A stretch of DNA of 36,424 nucleotides from Prevotella sp. GTDB lineage: Bacteria; Bacteroidota; Bacteroidia; Bacteroidales; Bacteroidaceae. Positions 16,446 to 24,121 of the stretch are shown piece after piece. The notes under the pieces are model-generated. The model did no database searches, was not told the DNA's origin, and was given only the letters and a program-made list of their open reading frames with translations. Location: NCBI GenBank assembly GCA_017483185.1, contig JAFULM010000058.1:1-36424 (forward strand), given 5' to 3'. Within the stretch, counting starts at the first letter, position 1, and each line of letters starts with the position of its first letter. The translations under genes were made by a program, and so were the position numbers.

Positions 16446-16516
16446 GACCATCAGCAGAAGGCTTCTGCGTGTAAGGAATGTGACAAAATGTACCATATTT
16501 ATATATTATAAAGATT

Positions 16517-18091
16517 ATGAAGATGAAAACAAGATATGCAATGATGGCTGCGTTGATGGGAGTCTCTCTTTCCGCAACTGCACAGGAGACTTATGCCAAT
16601 GCCGAGCTGGCTACGGGAGATCTGAACGGTACGGCCCGTTATGTGGGAATGGGAGGAGCGATGGATGCCCTCGGTGCCGACATATCGACGATAGGGACCA
16701 ATCCTGCCGGTATCGGTCTGTTCCGCCATTCCACGGCGACGGCCTCGTTCGGATTTGTGTCTCAGGAGGGCGCCAAGACGTTTGCCGATGCCAACAAGAC
16801 CAACATGAGTTTCGACCAGATCGGTTTTGTCTATTCCATGCGTACGAGCAGCCGGTCGTTTGTCAACTTCGCTTTCAACTACCACAAGAGTCGCAATTTC
16901 AATTTCATACTCAATGCCGCAGGCAACGTCGGAGCTGATGCTTCGCAGAACAAGATGTCATATAATAAAGGCTTAGCGGCCGCCAATAACGGCTGGCAAT
17001 TTGTCTATCCGGATAAGAACTATATAACTTCAGATGACAATGCTTACAGTCAGTTGGATGAACTCTATTATAATGCACTTCTTGTTGTGCCTGGTTCGGA
17101 CCCGGACGACCCGACTTACGGCTATTTCGGCGCCGAACGGTATATGATGGACCGTAAGAACAGCGGCTACATAGGTTCCTACGACTTCAATGTCAGCGGC
17201 AATATCAATGACCGTGTCTATCTCGGACTGACCATCGGACTGCATGACGTTCACTACAAGGGATATTCCGAATACGCCGAGCTCTTTGCTCCGAATGGGG
17301 AACAGGTCGATGGTGTGCTGGTGGAAGACACGCGGGAGATAACCGGTTCCGGCGTCGATGTCAAGGCGGGTGTCATCTTCCGCCCCATCGAAGAGTCTCC
17401 GTTCCGCATCGGTCTGTCCGTGGCAACACCCACGTGGTATGACCTCACGACGAGAAACTATACGGCGATGATTGTGGACGATAAGCTGAACGGACAGTAC
17501 AGCATGGACATCAGCAACGGATATGACTTCAAGCTCTACACTCCGTGGAAGTTCGGACTGAGCCTCGGCCATACCATCGACCGCTATCTGGCTCTTGGAG
17601 CTTCATACGAATATGCCGATTACGGCAATATCGACAGCCGTATCAACGAGGGATATAATTGGGATTGGTATGAAAACTCATCGTCAGACACGGAGATGAA
17701 CCGCCATACGGAACAGACACTCAAGGGTGTCCACACGGTGAAAGTGGGTGCGGAGTTCAAGCCGGACAATGATATCTCGGTGCGTCTTGGTTTCAACTAT
17801 CTTTCGCCGATGTACAACAAGAACGGTGTCAAAGACGGCTGGCTGGACTCTTACGGCGTGACCTACGCTTCTTCGACCGATTGCACCAACTGGAAGGATA
17901 CCTATCGCATCACGGCCGGCATCGGCTATCGTCTCGACAAGTTCTCCATTGATCTCGCATATCAGTACAGTCAGACGAACGGAACGTTCCGCCCGTTCAC
18001 CGATGTGCTTGACGTAACCAACACGGCCGACGCTGTCGACGTCAGCAACAAACGCCACCAGATGCTCCTCTCGTTGGGATATACGTTCTGA
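16517..18091 (+). CDS. FadL/OmpP1/TodX family outer-membrane transport protein
   Basis: 524 aa. The signal peptide (1-22, ...SATAQ) is followed by the family opening ARYVGMGGAMDALGADIS-x-IGTNPAGIGLFR, the plug-region signature of FadL-type barrels that pass hydrophobic compounds. The rest alternates beta-strand-like stretches and ends in LSLGYTF, with a C-terminal Phe as for Bam-inserted barrels. Two start codons (16517, 16523) are close together. The natural substrate cannot be told. A very long inverted repeat starts on the base after the stop codon. Confidence 0.88.
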   Translation: MKMKTRYAMMAALMGVSLSATAQETYANAELATGDLNGTARYVGMGGAMDALGADISTIGTNPAGIGLFRHSTATASFGFVSQEGAKTFADANKTNMSFDQIGFVYSMRTSSRSFVNFAFNYHKSRNFNFILNAAGNVGADASQNKMSYNKGLAAANNGWQFVYPDKNYITSDDNAYSQLDELYYNALLVVPGSDPDDPTYGYFGAERYMMDRKNSGYIGSYDFNVSGNINDRVYLGLTIGLHDVHYKGYSEYAELFAPNGEQVDGVLVEDTREITGSGVDVKAGVIFRPIEESPFRIGLSVATPTWYDLTTRNYTAMIVDDKLNGQYSMDISNGYDFKLYTPWKFGLSLGHTIDRYLALGASYEYADYGNIDSRINEGYNWDWYENSSSDTEMNRHTEQTLKGVHTVKVGAEFKPDNDISVRLGFNYLSPMYNKNGVKDGWLDSYGVTYASSTDCTNWKDTYRITAGIGYRLDKFSIDLAYQYSQTNGTFRPFTDVLDVTNTADAVDVSNKRHQMLLSLGYTF

Positions 18092-18213
18092 GAAGTAGAT
18101 AAAAGGAGATAAGGGAAAATAAAAGGAGATAAAGGACAACGGTCTTTGTTTCAACAGCAAGACATACGTCCTTTATCTCCTTTTATCTTCCCTTATCTCC
18201 TTTTATCTACTTC
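18092..18213. terminator. 46-bp inverted repeat between convergent genes, likely bidirectional terminator
   Basis: Arms 18092-18137 and 18168-18213 are reverse complements over 46 bases with a single mismatch, separated by a 30-base loop. Each arm holds two copies of the unit ATAAAAGGAGATAA, so the structure is a palindrome made of tandem repeats. It sits exactly between the porin stop (18091) and the PqqD-like stop (18220), where it could end both transcripts. It is far longer than a normal terminator. Confidence 0.75.
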
Positions 18214-18219
18214 AGCAAA

Positions 18220-18486
18220 TTACTCCACGATTCCGGCTTCCAACCATTGTCGCGTCACGGTCTCGGCATCCTGCCGGGCGGTGGCTTCGTCCACTTCATA
18301 CTCTTCGGTGAGCAGACGTGCGAGGTCGTCGGTTGTGAAGTCTTTGCCGTCGACGGCATTCCAGAGATATGCCGACGATTCGTTCATGCTTATGATTTTG
18401 CTGAAATCGATGTTTTCAAGTCCTTCCGCAACGATAATCAATTCGCCGCAGACGTTACGCAGATTAAATCCTGTCTTTCTTTTCAT
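18220..18486 (-). CDS. PqqD-like RiPP precursor recognition protein
   Basis: 88 aa of the PqqD superfamily. After a short beta-hairpin (GFNLRNVCGELIIVAEG, 6-22) it has the characteristic ISMNESSAYLWNAV (32-45), then a winged-helix part with FTTDDLARLLTEEYEVDEATA. In the known family this fold (RRE) binds leader peptides of ribosomally made, modified peptides. The gene is last in a leftward set with an HprK-like kinase and an S24/S26 peptidase. No radical-SAM maturase or precursor peptide is visible beside it. It lies 67 bases after the peptidase gene and just before the 46-bp inverted repeat. Confidence 0.85.
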   Translation of the reverse strand: MKRKTGFNLRNVCGELIIVAEGLENIDFSKIISMNESSAYLWNAVDGKDFTTDDLARLLTEEYEVDEATARQDAETVTRQWLEAGIVE

Positions 18487-18553
18487 TGTATATTATATAA
18501 TATGTATATATTAAGTAAAAGTCAACCTTTTATCTCCCGTATTGCGGTCTTTC

Positions 18554-19012
18554 TCAGTTGTGGTTGCGCGTCCACAACATCCGATAAATGAACAGCAGAT
18601 AGCGGCGTATGGGGCGGAGTCTCGTCCAAAACCATGAATACAGCCGCCATTTCCATCCGTCCGTGCGGTCCGGTGCGGTCCGTCCCTTGCGATAGAAAGC
18701 TACGGCCACCGCCTTTATATCGGAGAGACTGCAATATTCGGGATTGATATTTCCATCACCGAGTAGTGTAACCTTGTCACCGTCCATGCGGATGATGCGG
18801 TGGAGCACATAGTGGCCGGGATATGTCTCTGCCAGTACGGGCATGCCGACGGAGAGAGTGTCCACGGCAGCCAGCAGAGCCTTGTCGCGTCTGTCCTCAA
18901 GGAAGGGGCGCATGCTGTAACCGCGAAGAGGCAGCGTCACGGTGTGACCGTTGTCGATCATTCGTATGACTTCCGGCAGCAGCGCTGCGTTTGTCATCTG
19001 CAGTGTTTTCAT
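18554..19012 (-). CDS. S24/S26 family peptidase-like protein
   Basis: About 152 aa from the ATG at 19012. Start 19033 is also possible, but 19012 forms a four-base ATGA overlap with the upstream kinase stop, as at the kinase's own start. The signal-peptidase-like motifs are LRGYSMRPFL (catalytic Ser S33), GHYVLHRIIRM (H71) and LLGDGN (D86). The pattern Ser-His-Asp resembles archaeal and ER-type signal peptidases and not the Ser-Lys pair of LepB. There is no N-terminal membrane helix; the C-terminal 35 residues are rich in Trp, Arg and hydrophobics and could dock on a membrane. It may trim a leader peptide for the neighbouring PqqD-like/kinase system; the substrate is unknown. Confidence 0.8.
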   Translation of the reverse strand: MKTLQMTNAALLPEVIRMIDNGHTVTLPLRGYSMRPFLEDRRDKALLAAVDTLSVGMPVLAETYPGHYVLHRIIRMDGDKVTLLGDGNINPEYCSLSDIKAVAVAFYRKGRTAPDRTDGWKWRLYSWFWTRLRPIRRYLLFIYRMLWTRNHN

Positions 19013-19893
19013 CTTGCTATCGTCCTGTGGCATAGTGTTGCGGCCTGCTTGTCCGGCAGGCAGTGGAGGGTGTAAGTCGGTGTTATCCCGACGATGCGCG
19101 TTATCGTGTCACAGAGCTGGTTGTATATCTCCTTGTCCCACTTCATCGACGAACATGCACTCAGCATCATTCCGAAGGCGCTGACAGGCTGTTGACGCTC
19201 GATGCTGTTGGCAGGGGCCCGTTCGATCTTGGTCACTGCTCCCAAGCGGACCTTCATGTTTCGGTAGCAAGGTGTCTTTCCGCTCCACGGAGAGCCGTAG
19301 ATGAAGGCCTCATTGCGGATGACACGTATCACCGGGTTGTCGTCGTTGAGCAGTTCGACGCCCTCTATGTGTTTCATCCACAATCCGGTGTGTGTGCTTT
19401 TGCCGGTACCGCTTTTTGCCGTGAAAGGGTAGGCCCAGCCGTCCTTCATGGCGCAGGAGGCATGGATAAGCAGACCTCCGTGGAATGCGGTGGAGAAAGC
19501 AAAGGCGAGCATGATGGCGTCGTTGAGTCCGAAAGAGCGCATGTCGCGCGTACCGTTGAGTGCGCAACGACATTCGCGAAACCGATGGCTGGCTTGCATC
19601 AGACAACAGTCGCGGCCGTTGATGTCGCGTATGACAAACTGGTATCCGCCGTCAGGAAGGGCGTGGACCAGCGTAAAACCGTTGCCGGTGTCGAAGTCTC
19701 TGATTTGGCTGCCGTCGCGTCGTGGTTTCAGACTGTTGTCGACGGTCAGGTCCAGAATCGGTTTGTCTTCCGTCTCATTGCAGGCGAAAGGTCCGAAAGA
19801 CGGCAATAGTGACATGTCGTCGGTGTCTGTATCATGGAAGGTGATGCGGACCGGATAGTCCGCGATGTGGAACAGATGTGTTCTTTCTCTCAT
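19009..19893 (-). CDS. HPr kinase/phosphorylase-like protein
   Basis: 294 aa. The N-terminal half (1-125) is a beta-rich domain of unknown type. The C-terminal half matches the HprK/PEP-carboxykinase-like kinase: LLIHASCAMK (H144 in the family's IHAS position), the P-loop AKSGTGKSTHT (159-169) and LLNDDNPVI (Walker-B-like D184-D185). True HprK phosphorylates the PTS protein HPr; related kinases without a PTS link occur in peptide-modification clusters of lasso and other RiPPs. Gene start and end overlap both neighbours by four bases (ATGA), so production is tightly coupled. Target unknown. Confidence 0.82.
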   Translation of the reverse strand: MRERTHLFHIADYPVRITFHDTDTDDMSLLPSFGPFACNETEDKPILDLTVDNSLKPRRDGSQIRDFDTGNGFTLVHALPDGGYQFVIRDINGRDCCLMQASHRFRECRCALNGTRDMRSFGLNDAIMLAFAFSTAFHGGLLIHASCAMKDGWAYPFTAKSGTGKSTHTGLWMKHIEGVELLNDDNPVIRVIRNEAFIYGSPWSGKTPCYRNMKVRLGAVTKIERAPANSIERQQPVSAFGMMLSACSSMKWDKEIYNQLCDTITRIVGITPTYTLHCLPDKQAATLCHRTIAR

Positions 19894-20381
19894 TTTTTGG
19901 ACTTGTTTTTCCCTTTCCGGTTTTCCGGCTGTATCTCTTCGACGGCCTCGTTGAAATCGGATTCGTCCAGATTGAGGGATTGGAACGAAAAATCGGAGTC
20001 TGTCAGATATCTGATGTCATACTTGTCTTTTGTCTTTTCCGTGTATTTCCGTCTCAGTTTCAGCAGCTTCTTGTCCGCGTCCTTGCGCTTTTCGGCAAAC
20101 ATGACGATGCACGTGCGGTGGGGCATGCCGAGGCTGTTGGTCATGTAGTTCTTCAGTTGTGAGGAATAGCTGTTGCGTCCGAGCAGAATGTTTCCCTTTG
20201 TGTCCATCCACACGTTGTCGACGGCTTGGACGTTGGTGAAATAGACGACGGAGTCTCTGAACGAAGCCGAAAAGCCGAACATGTGGACTTTCTTGACCAA
20301 TCTTTTTTTGGCTGAGACTTCGGGGGATGTGAACAAGGCCATCAAGGTGACGGCAAAAAAAAGGTATTTGAATGATTTCAT
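19890..20381 (-). CDS. Exported protein of unknown function, first gene of the kinase/peptidase/PqqD-like set
   Basis: 163 aa. A signal peptide (about 1-24, ...SPEVSA) is followed by a charged, mostly beta-then-helical protein. A middle part (VYFTNVQAVDNVWMDTKGN, YSSQLKNYMTN, RTCIVMFAEKRKDADK) looks conserved in type. The end is mixed-charge and Lys-rich and probably disordered. I do not recognise the family. It overlaps the kinase start by four bases, starts only 8 bases after rpoD, and so is co-transcribed with it. It could be a periplasmic partner or a target of the cluster; nothing in the sequence proves either. Confidence 0.7.
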   Translation of the reverse strand: MKSFKYLFFAVTLMALFTSPEVSAKKRLVKKVHMFGFSASFRDSVVYFTNVQAVDNVWMDTKGNILLGRNSYSSQLKNYMTNSLGMPHRTCIVMFAEKRKDADKKLLKLRRKYTEKTKDKYDIRYLTDSDFSFQSLNLDESDFNEAVEEIQPENRKGKNKSKK

Positions 20382-20389
20382 CTGTTGTT

Positions 20390-21253
20390 TTATTGTCCTA
20401 AATATGATTTTAGCAAATTGTTGTTCGTGTTGTTGCGTAGTCGCCGGATTGCTTTTTCCTTGATTTGTCTGACACGTTCGCGTGTCAAGCCGTATTTTGT
20501 GCCGATTTCGTCGAGTGTCATTTCCGGCCGGTTGATTCCGTAGAAGGCTTCGATGACGTTGCGTTCGCGCTCGTTGAGACTTTGCAGGACGTTGTTTATC
20601 TCGGCTTTCAGCGACTCTTGGACGAGTTGTTGGTCGGCCATCGGGGTGTTGTCATTGACCAGCACGTCCAGCAGTCCGCCGTCTTCACCCTCGGAGAACG
20701 GGGCGTCGACGGACAAGTGGCGTCCCGTCGTCTTCATTGCGTCGTCTATCTTGTCCGTCGGAATATCAGTCTCTTCGGAGATTTCCTCGATGGACGGGCG
20801 GCGCTCGTTCTCTTGCTCAAACTTGTTGAGCATTCGGTTGATTTTGTTCATCGAACCGACTTGATTGAGCGGCAGCCTGACGATGCGGCTCTGTTCGGCG
20901 ATGGCTTGCAGGATGTTCTGACGTATCCACCAGACGGCGTAGGATATGAACTTGAAACCGCGTGTCTCGTCAAATTTTTCCGCGGCTTTGATCAGTCCGA
21001 CATTGCCCTCGTTGATGAGGTCCGGAAGGCTGAGCCCTTGGTTTTGATATTGTTTTGCCACGGAGACAACAAACCGCAGATTGGCCTTGGTCAGTCGGTC
21101 CAGAGCCTTGCGGTCTCCTTTTCGGATGCGTTGTGCCAATTCCACTTCTTCATCTACGGTGAGAAGCTCTTCCTTACCTATCTCCTGCAAGTATTTGTCC
21201 AGAGACGCACTTTCACGGTTGGTAATCGATTTTGTGATTTTCAGTTGTCTCAT
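20390..21253 (-). CDS. rpoD: Primary RNA polymerase sigma factor RpoD/SigA
   Basis: 287 aa from the ATG at 21253. The frame extends 46 codons upstream but crosses the promoter, so the longer start is rejected. It has region 1.2 ([12 protein letters not shown]), region 2 ([52 protein letters not shown]), region 3 and region 4 ([29 protein letters not shown]). Region 1.1 is absent, as usual for the short Bacteroidota housekeeping sigma that recognises TTTG/TAnnTTTG promoters. Four further genes follow on the same strand with gaps of 8 bases or less up to the peptidase. Confidence 0.96.
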   Translation of the reverse strand: MRQLKITKSITNRESASLDKYLQEIGKEELLTVDEEVELAQRIRKGDRKALDRLTKANLRFVVSVAKQYQNQGLSLPDLINEGNVGLIKAAEKFDETRGFKFISYAVWWIRQNILQAIAEQSRIVRLPLNQVGSMNKINRMLNKFEQENERRPSIEEISEETDIPTDKIDDAMKTTGRHLSVDAPFSEGEDGGLLDVLVNDNTPMADQQLVQESLKAEINNVLQSLNERERNVIEAFYGINRPEMTLDEIGTKYGLTRERVRQIKEKAIRRLRNNTNNNLLKSYLGQ

Positions 21254-21274
21254 TGGCGTAAATTTATATACTTG

Positions 21275-21305
21275 CAAAGTTAAAGTTTTTTTCCGAAACG
21301 CCAAA
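21275..21305 (-). promoter_or_regulatory. Promoter of rpoD
   Basis: On the minus strand TTTG (21302-21305) is followed after 19 bases by TAACTTTG (21275-21282). This matches the Bacteroidota consensus at both boxes. The -7 box ends 21 bases before the ATG at 21253. Confidence 0.85.
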
Positions 21306-21423
21306 AGGAATGATGCTAAAAGGAGTGAAAAAAGCCCTGTCAGGCTCCATCTGTTGCTCTCTGCACATATCTTTTGCATTATTGGGAACAACGTAACAAA
21401 CCCATCGGGATGTCTTTATGCGT

Positions 21424-21626
21424 GGGGTAATCTCAGTTGGGCGTTGCAAAACTTCCGCAAGTAGGGTCGCGACCCGTCGCGACCGCCACCGTGCCGCGTG
21501 GTACAACCCGTTCGGTTGGCTTATATGCACGTTTCGGCAGGCGAGTGATTATGTGGCAAGGAGGCGGTCGCGACGGGTCGCGACCCTACTTGCGGGAGTT
21601 TTGCAACGCCCCACTGAGATTACCCC
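21424..21626. repeat. 64-bp long inverted repeat with internal GGTCGCGACC palindromes
   Basis: Arms 21424-21487 and 21563-21626 are reverse complements over 64 bases with two mismatches, around a 75-base centre. Each arm carries further self-complementary steps (GGGTCGCGACCC, GTCGCGAC). The element lies upstream of rpoD's promoter and right beside repeat copy B. No transposase is encoded; the small frames through it are shadows of the repeat. Together with copy B and the following repeats it fills 21306-22357, where no protein gene is supported. Confidence 0.8.
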
Positions 21627-21654
21627 ATTTCAAAAGATAGGATGAGAAACACTG

Positions 21655-22062
21655 CCGAAGACGAAGTGTTAAAAACTCGGAATAATCACAACAAAAGCCC
21701 TCTCATTTTTGAAAAACACAGAAATTATTGACTCATGACACGAAAATTATCGATTTTTCGTGTGCATCTCCTTTTTTCTGAGTGTCAGGATGTTATGATG
21801 GAAATTGTGAAAGTGTGCAATAATTCCATCCGAAAAGTTTTGCCGTAAGGCCCTTATTGCTTTGCAACGGGGCGCCCGTTGCATCACGACGGGCACGCCG
21901 TTGCAAGCTGACGGCATGCTTATTGCGGACCAACGGGGCCCTTACGGCAAGACCTCGGAATTTTTTCTGTCGGAAAATGACGTGCGAATGTTAAAATTTG
22001 GGCCGTTTTGTCGTTTTTTTGAGCGAATCCCAAGTGTTAAAATTGTGATATTATTGTGACAT
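21655..22062 (+). repeat. Dispersed structured repeat, copy B
   Basis: About 400 bases that align with copy C (about 31138-31550) read in the opposite direction. AAGTGTTAAAA occurs near both ends (21664-21674 and 22032-22042). In the core, TTGCCGTAAGG (21840-21850) pairs with CCTTACGGCAA (21940-21950). Inside, GCAACGGG/CCCGTTGC (21864-21871/21875-21882) forms a perfect hairpin with loop GCG. A short frame starting at 21862 is shared with copy C, but it follows the nucleotide similarity. Confidence 0.75.
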
Positions 22063-22130
22063 GAATATGCCGTGTCCCGGTGTACAGATCGGTTTTGTGA
22101 TTATACAAAATAAGAGACTGTATAAAATAA

Positions 22131-22260
22131 GGTTCATGCAAATGGCAGGGACATATTCTTGTATTTGCCCGCAAAACAAGCACTGAATATCAATACGTTA
22201 CGAGCGGACAAATACAAGAATATGTCCCTACAATGTGCTTCCCATGCATTTTGATACACC
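22131..22260. mobile_element. MITE-like insertion with a 26-bp inverted repeat
   Basis: Arms 22147-22172 and 22204-22229 (AGGGACATATTCTTGTATTT and complement) match over 26 bases with one mismatch. The outer ends show a looser inverted match (GGTnnAT...AAATG). A 26-base direct repeat with two mismatches flanks it (22101-22126 and 22265-22290); the right copy is half of the degP terminator. It encodes no protein. The arm sequence seems familiar as a dispersed repeat in Prevotella genomes, from memory only. Confidence 0.55.
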
Positions 22261-22272
22261 CTCGTTATACAA

Positions 22273-22314
22273 AATAGGAGACTGTATGAACTTTATTTCA
22301 TACAGTCTCCTATT
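22273..22314 (-). terminator. Terminator of degP
   Basis: A perfect 18-bp stem (22273-22290 with 22297-22314), 6-base loop, 43 bases after the degP stop codon. The T-run on the minus strand is short (TATTTTG). Its left arm is partly duplicated at 22101-22126. Confidence 0.75.
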
Positions 22315-22357
22315 ATCTCGTCATCATCTTATGATTGTGATGCGGACGAGTTGTCGC

Positions 22358-23827
22358 TTAGTCGTTTGTCAGCGGTACGGCAAAGTAGGTCTTCTTGCCG
22401 GTCGGATAGATGCCCTGGATGTAGAGTACGGGCTCCTTGCTGGTCGATGCCTCTTTGACGATGGTCTGGAGCTCGTCGATGGTCCTGACGGCCTGGTTGT
22501 TCACGCGCTGGATGATGAAGCCGCGGCTGATGCCGGCTTCCTTCATCTTGCCGTTGTCCACCTTGATGACTTCCAGACCGTAGCTGACGTTGAGCTGCTG
22601 TTTCTGGGCGTCGGTGATTTCGCGGAAGTTTGCGCCGAGCACGTCGAGGTCTGCGTTCTTGACCACCTTGGTGTTGCCCTGCTCGTTCTTTAGCGTGACA
22701 GTCTCAGTCGACTTCTTCTTGTTGTGGAGGAATGTCAGCGAGAGCTTGTCACCCGGACGTTTGCGGGCGATGATTTCCTGCAGCTCGGCCATACGTGTCA
22801 CTTTCTGTCCGTCGACGGCCGTGATGACGTCACCCTCCTTGATGCCGGCGTCTGCGGCAGCACCGTCTTCAACGACTTTGGCTACATAGATGCCCTCCAT
22901 CGTGCCGAGGTCGATGTCCTTGCCCTGGTCCTTCTGGCTGTCGACATAGTTCTTGACGTCGATGCCCTGGATGCCTATCATGGCACGCTGGACGGTTCCG
23001 TACTTCTTGAGGTCGTCTACAACCTTGTTCATGATGGTCGTCGGAATGGCAAATCCATATCCGCTGTATGAACCGGTCTGCGAATAGAGCATGGCGTTGA
23101 TGCCGACCAGCTCGCCGCGGGTGTTGACCAGTGCTCCACCGGAGTTGCCGGCGTTGATGGCGGCGTCGGTCTGGATAAACGATTCCACACCATTGGCACC
23201 GAGAGAGCGGGCTTTTGCGCTGACGATACCGGCCGTGACGGTGTTGTTGAGACCGAGCGGGTTGCCTACGGCGAGCACCCATTCGCCCACCTTGATGTCG
23301 TCGCTGTTGGCGATTGTGATGGCGGGGAGATTTTTGCCGTCAATCTTGATGAGGGCCAGGTCGGTCGTCTTGTCCGTTCCGATGATGCGTGCGGAGTGCT
23401 CCTGATTGTCGTTGAGCGTTACGGTCAGCTCGTCGGCACCGTCGACAACGTGGTTGTTGGTCACGATATATCCGTCGGTCGAGATGATGACACCCGAGCC
23501 GGTGGCTGTCTTTTTGGGTGTCTGGACTTGACGTTTCTGGGTTCCGCCGTTGCCGCGTCCGAAGAAACCGCCGAACGGGTCGGAGAAGAAGTCGCTGAAC
23601 GGATCGCTCTGCACTTCCACTGTCTTGATCTTGCTGTTCTGTACATATTTGATATGTACAACCGAAGGCAATGCTTTTTCGGCGGCGACGGTGAGGTCGA
23701 CAGGCTGGCCTGCGGGTACGGCTGCGGCCGGCGTGGCTGCACCGGCTTTGTTGAATGCTGCTACGGAAAAGACGACTGCAACGAGGCAAATCGCCGGTAA
23801 GAGATAGTTTGCAATCTTTTTCATCAT
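22358..23827 (-). CDS. degP: DegP/HtrA-type periplasmic serine endoprotease (Do family)
   Basis: 489 aa, with signal peptide (1-30). The trypsin-like domain has the triad H126 (VTNNHVVDG), D156 (TTDLALIKI) and S229 (NAGNSGGALV). A Gly/Phe-rich DPFSDFFSDPFGGFFG loop (75-90), the LA-loop region, precedes it. Two PDZ domains follow: the first around 285-375 (AAADAGIKEGDVITAVDGQ) and the second from about 395 to the end (EAGISRGFIIQRVNNQAV). It degrades or refolds damaged envelope proteins. It is monocistronic, with its own promoter and terminator. Confidence 0.96.
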   Translation of the reverse strand: MMKKIANYLLPAICLVAVVFSVAAFNKAGAATPAAAVPAGQPVDLTVAAEKALPSVVHIKYVQNSKIKTVEVQSDPFSDFFSDPFGGFFGRGNGGTQKRQVQTPKKTATGSGVIISTDGYIVTNNHVVDGADELTVTLNDNQEHSARIIGTDKTTDLALIKIDGKNLPAITIANSDDIKVGEWVLAVGNPLGLNNTVTAGIVSAKARSLGANGVESFIQTDAAINAGNSGGALVNTRGELVGINAMLYSQTGSYSGYGFAIPTTIMNKVVDDLKKYGTVQRAMIGIQGIDVKNYVDSQKDQGKDIDLGTMEGIYVAKVVEDGAAADAGIKEGDVITAVDGQKVTRMAELQEIIARKRPGDKLSLTFLHNKKKSTETVTLKNEQGNTKVVKNADLDVLGANFREITDAQKQQLNVSYGLEVIKVDNGKMKEAGISRGFIIQRVNNQAVRTIDELQTIVKEASTSKEPVLYIQGIYPTGKKTYFAVPLTND

Positions 23828-23873
23828 TGTTATGTTTTTGGTTATATGTTATGTTATTCCTGTTTTCAGTGTG

Positions 23874-23907
23874 CAAATATAGAAGCAAAAATCCTTTTTA
23901 TGACAAA
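23874..23907 (-). promoter_or_regulatory. Promoter of degP
   Basis: On the minus strand TTTG (23904-23907) and TATATTTG (23874-23881) are spaced by 22 bases, slightly long. The -7 box ends 46 bases before the ATG at 23827. Confidence 0.65.
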
Positions 23908-23997
23908 TTGTCGTCCTTATTTGTCGCAATTTAACAATTTGCAATTGGCCATTAACGGCTATTTGCGGAGCAGTGGCGGAATTTTACAAATGTTAAA

Positions 23998-24077
23998 CCC
24001 CAACCGTTCATCAGACTTCGGACCGCTTTGTGACATTCTGTCAGCAGGTTTGGCTTTGGTCTGATGGACGGTTGGGG
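23998..24077. terminator. Inverted repeat between the head-GIN gene and degP
   Basis: CCCCAACCGTTCATCAGAC (23998-24016) pairs with 24059-24077 with one mismatch over 19 bases, and a 42-base loop. It lies 44 bases after the head-GIN stop and upstream of the degP promoter. Probably terminates the head-GIN transcript; the loop is long for a classical terminator and there is no T-run. Confidence 0.5.
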
Positions 24078-24121
24078 TGGGAGGTGTTGTTACGTGGGCA
24101 GGCCGGTCGGACCGCGTAGTG

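Noticed and set aside
18092..18213. Possible CRISPR array
   Set aside because: Repeats are inverted and abut one another with no regular unique spacers; no cas gene is in the window.
20465..21283. A 272-codon open frame on the plus strand opposite rpoD
   Set aside because: rpoD is certain on the other strand; this frame has no family features and runs across the rpoD promoter.
21254..21391. Longer 333-aa form of the primary sigma factor
   Set aside because: The extra 46 codons span both promoter boxes at 21275-21305, and the 287-aa form matches the family's usual length.
21418..21645. Arginine-rich small frames over the 64-bp inverted repeat
   Set aside because: They are present on both strands because of the palindrome and look like translation of GGTCGCGACC steps.
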